Assembly (NCBI RefSeq): GCF_038066595.1
Contig: NZ_JBBUTH010000001.1
Location: 1 to 64,000 of the forward strand
DNA from: Pseudaquabacterium inlustre
Lineage (GTDB): Bacteria; Pseudomonadota; Gammaproteobacteria; Burkholderiales; Burkholderiaceae_C
Direction: 5' to 3'
DNA length: 64,000 bases
Positions 61,596 to 64,000 of this stretch are shown piece after piece (within the stretch, counting starts at the first letter, position 1; the number at the start of each line of letters is the position of its first letter). Under the pieces are notes generated by a model, which saw only the letters and a list, made by a program, of their open reading frames with translations, made no database searches and was not told the origin of the DNA. Made by a program: the position numbers and the translations under genes.

Positions 61596-62369
61596 ATGAG
61601 CGCCTTCCACGAAGAAAAGGTCCTGACCGTTCACCACTGGACGGACCGCCTGTTCTCCTTCACCACCACGCGCGACCCCGCGCTGCGGTTCTCGAACGGC
61701 CACTTCACGATGATCGGCCTGCGCGTCAACGGCAAGCCGCTGCTGCGCGCCTACAGCGTGGCCAGCGCCAACTACGAGGAGACGCTGGAGTTCCTGAGCA
61801 TCAAGGTGCAGGACGGCCCGCTGACCAGCAAGCTGCAGCACATCCAGCCCGGCGACACGCTGATCGTCGGCAAGAAGCCCACCGGCACCCTGGTCATCGA
61901 TTACCTGCTGCCGGCCAAGCGCCTGTACCTGCTGAGCTCGGGCACCGGCCTGGCGCCGTTCATGAGCATCATCCGCGACCCCGACACCTATGAGCGCTTC
62001 GAGGAAGTGATCCTGGTGCACGGCGTGCGCGAGGTGAAGGAACTGGCTTACCACGACTACATCACGCAGGAGCTGCCCCAGCACGAGTTCCTGGGCGAGA
62101 TGGTCAGCAAGCAGTTGAAGTACTACCCCACCGTCACCCGCGAGCCGTTCAAGAACCAGGGCCGCAGCACCGACCTGATCGAGAGCGGCAAACTGTTCAC
62201 CGACCTGGGCGTGCCAGCGCTGAACCCGGCCGAAGACCGCGTGATGATCTGCGGCAGCCCGGGCCTGCTGAAGGACCTGAAGGTGATCCTGGAACAGCGC
62301 GGCTTCAAGGAAGGCAACACCTCGACGCCGGGCGACTACGTGGTCGAGCGCGCCTTCGTCGAGCAGTAA
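61596..62369 (+). CDS. fpr: Ferredoxin-NADP reductase
   Basis: The 257-residue flavoprotein fits Fpr: the FAD-binding half has RAYSVASANYEETLEFLSIKV (RxYS motif) and GDTLIVGKKPTGTLVIDYL, and the NADP half has LLSSGTGLAPFMSIIRDPDTYERFEEVILVHGVR and ICGSPGLLKDL; it ends in FVEQ rather than the Trp or Tyr of plant types. It passes electrons between NADPH and ferredoxin. The divergent position next to hnr suggests it powers 6-hydroxynicotinate reduction; a ferredoxin gene is not in the window. Housekeeping Fpr elsewhere in the genome is possible. Confidence 0.88.
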   Translation: MSAFHEEKVLTVHHWTDRLFSFTTTRDPALRFSNGHFTMIGLRVNGKPLLRAYSVASANYEETLEFLSIKVQDGPLTSKLQHIQPGDTLIVGKKPTGTLVIDYLLPAKRLYLLSSGTGLAPFMSIIRDPDTYERFEEVILVHGVREVKELAYHDYITQELPQHEFLGEMVSKQLKYYPTVTREPFKNQGRSTDLIESGKLFTDLGVPALNPAEDRVMICGSPGLLKDLKVILEQRGFKEGNTSTPGDYVVERAFVEQ

Positions 62370-62397
62370 GCCGACCCAACCGCCCCAACCGCCGCGC

Positions 62398-63096
62398 ATG
62401 GCCACCGCCCGCCGCCAGCCCGCCGCCAAGGTGGCCCGCAAGTCGGCACGCGCCGCCGACGGCACGCGCAAGCCCGGCGTGCGCGAGCTGGCCGCGCAGG
62501 CCACGCGCGAGGCCATCCTGCGCGCGGCCACCAAGGTGTTTGCCAAGAGCGGCTACGACGGTGGCCGCATCGAGGCCATCAGCAAGGCGGCCAAGTCCTA
62601 CGACCGGATGATCTACTACTACTTCGGGTCGAAGGAGGGGCTGTTCATCGCGGTGCTGGAAGACACCTACCGCCGCTTCAACGAGGCCGAGCAGTCGCTG
62701 GTGCTCGACGAAGACCAGCCGCGGCGCGCGCTGGAGCAGGTGATCCGCTTCATCTGGGGCTACTACCAGCAGCACCCCGAGTTCATCACGCTGCTGAACA
62801 CCGAGAACCTGCACCGCGGCCGCCACCTGGCCAAGAGCCCCAAGGCGCGCGAGTACTCGTCGCCGGCCATCGGCATCACCGACCGCGTGCTGCGCAACGG
62901 CATGGCCAAGGGCCAGTTCCGCGCCGGCCTGGCCGCGCGCGATGTCTACCTGATGATCGCCGCGATGGCCTACTTCTACCTCAGCAACCGGCACACGCTG
63001 TCGTCGTTCCTGGGCGAGAACCTCGAGGCCCCGGCCGCACTGGCGCACTGGGAAGCCTTCGTCATCGACGCCGTGCAACGCGCCGTGCGGGCTTGA
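62398..63096 (+). CDS. TetR-family regulator of the nicotinate locus
   Basis: The 232-residue protein has a basic N-terminal extension (about 1-30), then the TetR helix-turn-helix REAILRAATKVFAKSGYDGGRIEAISKAA, with YYYFGSKEGLFIAVLEDTY as the recognition and following helices. The C-terminal ligand domain contains DVYLMIAAMAYFYLSN. It follows fpr by 28 bases and precedes the enamidase gene by 59 bases. Two matching palindromes flank its gene region, so it is the probable repressor of the locus, with a pathway compound such as 6-hydroxynicotinate as inducer; this is inference. Confidence 0.88.
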   Translation: MATARRQPAAKVARKSARAADGTRKPGVRELAAQATREAILRAATKVFAKSGYDGGRIEAISKAAKSYDRMIYYYFGSKEGLFIAVLEDTYRRFNEAEQSLVLDEDQPRRALEQVIRFIWGYYQQHPEFITLLNTENLHRGRHLAKSPKAREYSSPAIGITDRVLRNGMAKGQFRAGLAARDVYLMIAAMAYFYLSNRHTLSSFLGENLEAPAALAHWEAFVIDAVQRAVRA

Positions 63097-63112
63097 GGGC
63101 TCCCGTCATTTC

Positions 63113-63130
63113 ATGTAGCCTGCACTACAT
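63113..63130. promoter_or_regulatory. Probable TetR operator before the enamidase gene
   Basis: ATGTAG-CCTGCA-CTACAT has perfect six-base arms and the same 18-base length as the site at 61463-61480. It lies in the 59-base gap between the TetR gene and the enamidase gene, ending 25 bases before the ATG. A CAATTTTTGATGG stretch follows it. Confidence 0.65.
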
Positions 63131-63155
63131 CAATTTTTGATGGAGTGACTCAGCA

Positions 63156-64000
63156 ATGGCCGAAGTGGCAGCGGGCGGCAAGTCCGGCAAGGTGGTGATC
63201 CGCAACATCGGGCTGATGCTTTCGGGCGACCTGGACCGCCCCATCCTCGATGCCGACTGCATCGTGGTGATGGACGGCGTGATCACCGCCGTGGGCCGCG
63301 AGAAGGATTGCGACACGGCCGAACCCACCACGCTGATCGACGCCCGTGGCACCTGCGTGGCGCCGGGCCTGATCGACAGCCATGTGCACCCGGTGTTCGG
63401 CGACTGGACGCCGCGCCAGAACCAGATCGGCTGGATCGACAGCACGATGAACGGCGGCGTCACCACCATGATCTCGGCCGGCGAGGTGCACCTTCCCGGC
63501 CGGCCGAAGGACATCGTCGGCCTGAAGGCCCTGGCCATCACGGCGCAGCGCGCCTTCGACAACTTCCGCCCCGGTGGCGTGAAGGTGGTGGCCGGTGCGC
63601 CGGTCATCGAGAAGGGCATGGTCGAGAGCGACTTCGCCGAGCTGGCCGCCGCCGGCGTCAAGCTGCTGGGCGAGGTGGGCCTGGGCAGCGTGAAGGCCGG
63701 CTACGAAGCCAAGGAAATGGTGGCCTGGGCGCGCCAGCATGGCATCCAGAGCACCATCCACACCGGCGGGCCCAGCATCCCCGGCTCGGGCCTGATCGAC
63801 AAGGACGTGGTGCTGGAGGCCGATGCCGACGTCATCGGCCACATCAACGGCGGCCACACCAGCCTGCCCGAGCGCGACGTGTGCACGCTGTGCGAAAAGA
63901 GCAGCCGCGCGATCGAGATCGTGCACAACGGCAACGAGCGCGTGGCCATCGCCGCGGCCCAGGCCGCCATGCAGCTGAAGTGCCCGCACCGCGTGATCCT
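63156..64000 (+). CDS. ena: Enamidase, 1,4,5,6-tetrahydro-6-oxonicotinate amidohydrolase (partial)
   Basis: The first 281 residues of an amidohydrolase are visible; the gene runs off the right edge. Residues 65-80 read GTCVAPGLIDSHVHPV with metal ligands His76 and His78. Further family marks are KLLGEVGLGSVK, STIHTGGPSIPGSGLIDKDVV and IGHINGGHTS, consistent with enamidase of E. barkeri, a binuclear-metal enzyme that makes 2-formylglutarate and ammonia. GGAG sits ten bases before the ATG. The gene has its own operator and is co-directional with the TetR gene. Other cyclic amidohydrolases are possible, but next to hnr this call is strong. Confidence 0.82.
   Translation, partial: MAEVAAGGKSGKVVIRNIGLMLSGDLDRPILDADCIVVMDGVITAVGREKDCDTAEPTTLIDARGTCVAPGLIDSHVHPVFGDWTPRQNQIGWIDSTMNGGVTTMISAGEVHLPGRPKDIVGLKALAITAQRAFDNFRPGGVKVVAGAPVIEKGMVESDFAELAAAGVKLLGEVGLGSVKAGYEAKEMVAWARQHGIQSTIHTGGPSIPGSGLIDKDVVLEADADVIGHINGGHTSLPERDVCTLCEKSSRAIEIVHNGNERVAIAAAQAAMQLKCPHRVI

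Overview
The window is very GC-rich (about 70 percent by eye), densely coded, and has the gene content of a free-living, motile, aerobic betaproteobacterium of the order Burkholderiales. I infer a Rubrivivax/Leptothrix/Ideonella-like genus from protein style, a Bug-type solute-binding protein, a DcaP-type porin and the flg gene order; I cannot name the species. No stretch without a gene exceeds about 265 bases. I saw no rRNA, tRNA, CRISPR array, transposase or phage genes.

Layout. (1) 69-2560: Fur-boxed ferrous iron uptake operon feoA-feoB-small Cys-rich membrane protein. (2) 2584-5090: a DnaQ-fold protein with eroded active site, coupled to a cNMP/CBS/DUF294 nucleotidyltransferase-like protein. 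(3) 5139-17361: a signalling block with a GGDEF diguanylate cyclase, a REC-PAS-GGDEF-EAL regulator, an HPt protein, two histidine kinases (one soluble with seven or eight PAS repeats), an ANTAR regulator and an EAL-like/HDOD protein. (4) 17413-29968: the complete flagellar operon flgBCDEFGHIJKL on the minus strand and divergent flgA-flgM-flgN, with a FliA promoter before flgM and an intrinsic terminator between flgF and flgG. (5) 29975-32398: hslO, a gamma carbonic anhydrase-like protein and a DUF455 ferritin-like protein. (6) 32415-35402: an island of visibly lower GC carrying an uncharacterised four-gene cassette: a 185-residue exported-looking protein with a nine-G tract, a PqqD-like protein, an HprK-related kinase and a nucleotidyltransferase-fold protein. 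(7) 35666-45744: FecR and OmpA-like genes, xerD, a Bug protein, a porin, a polar amino acid ABC transporter, MarC, an AEC transporter and an unknown outer membrane protein.

(8) 45746-64000 is the most interesting part: a nicotinamide/nicotinate catabolic locus. Thirteen minus-strand genes run from hnr (61344) to an EamA transporter (45746), mostly with 4-base overlaps. Divergent genes encode a ferredoxin-NADP reductase, a TetR regulator and an enamidase cut by the right edge. Proposed flow: a Tat-exported nicotinamidase makes nicotinate in the periplasm; a Liv-type ABC transporter with two binding proteins imports it; NicAB (2Fe-2S subunit plus molybdopterin/tri-heme subunit) hydroxylates it to 6-hydroxynicotinate; Hnr reduces this to 1,4,5,6-tetrahydro-6-oxonicotinate, probably with electrons from the ferredoxin reductase; enamidase opens the ring to 2-formylglutarate and ammonia. 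This joins the Pseudomonas-type NicAB entry reaction to the reductive branch known from the fermenter Eubacterium barkeri. A UPF0280 protein of the ApbE fold, translationally coupled to hnr, is a candidate flavin transferase for the covalent flavin reported in Hnr, and two AA_synth-family proteins have no known role in the pathway. Two near-identical 18-base palindromes, one in the hnr/fpr gap and one before the enamidase gene, are probable TetR operators.
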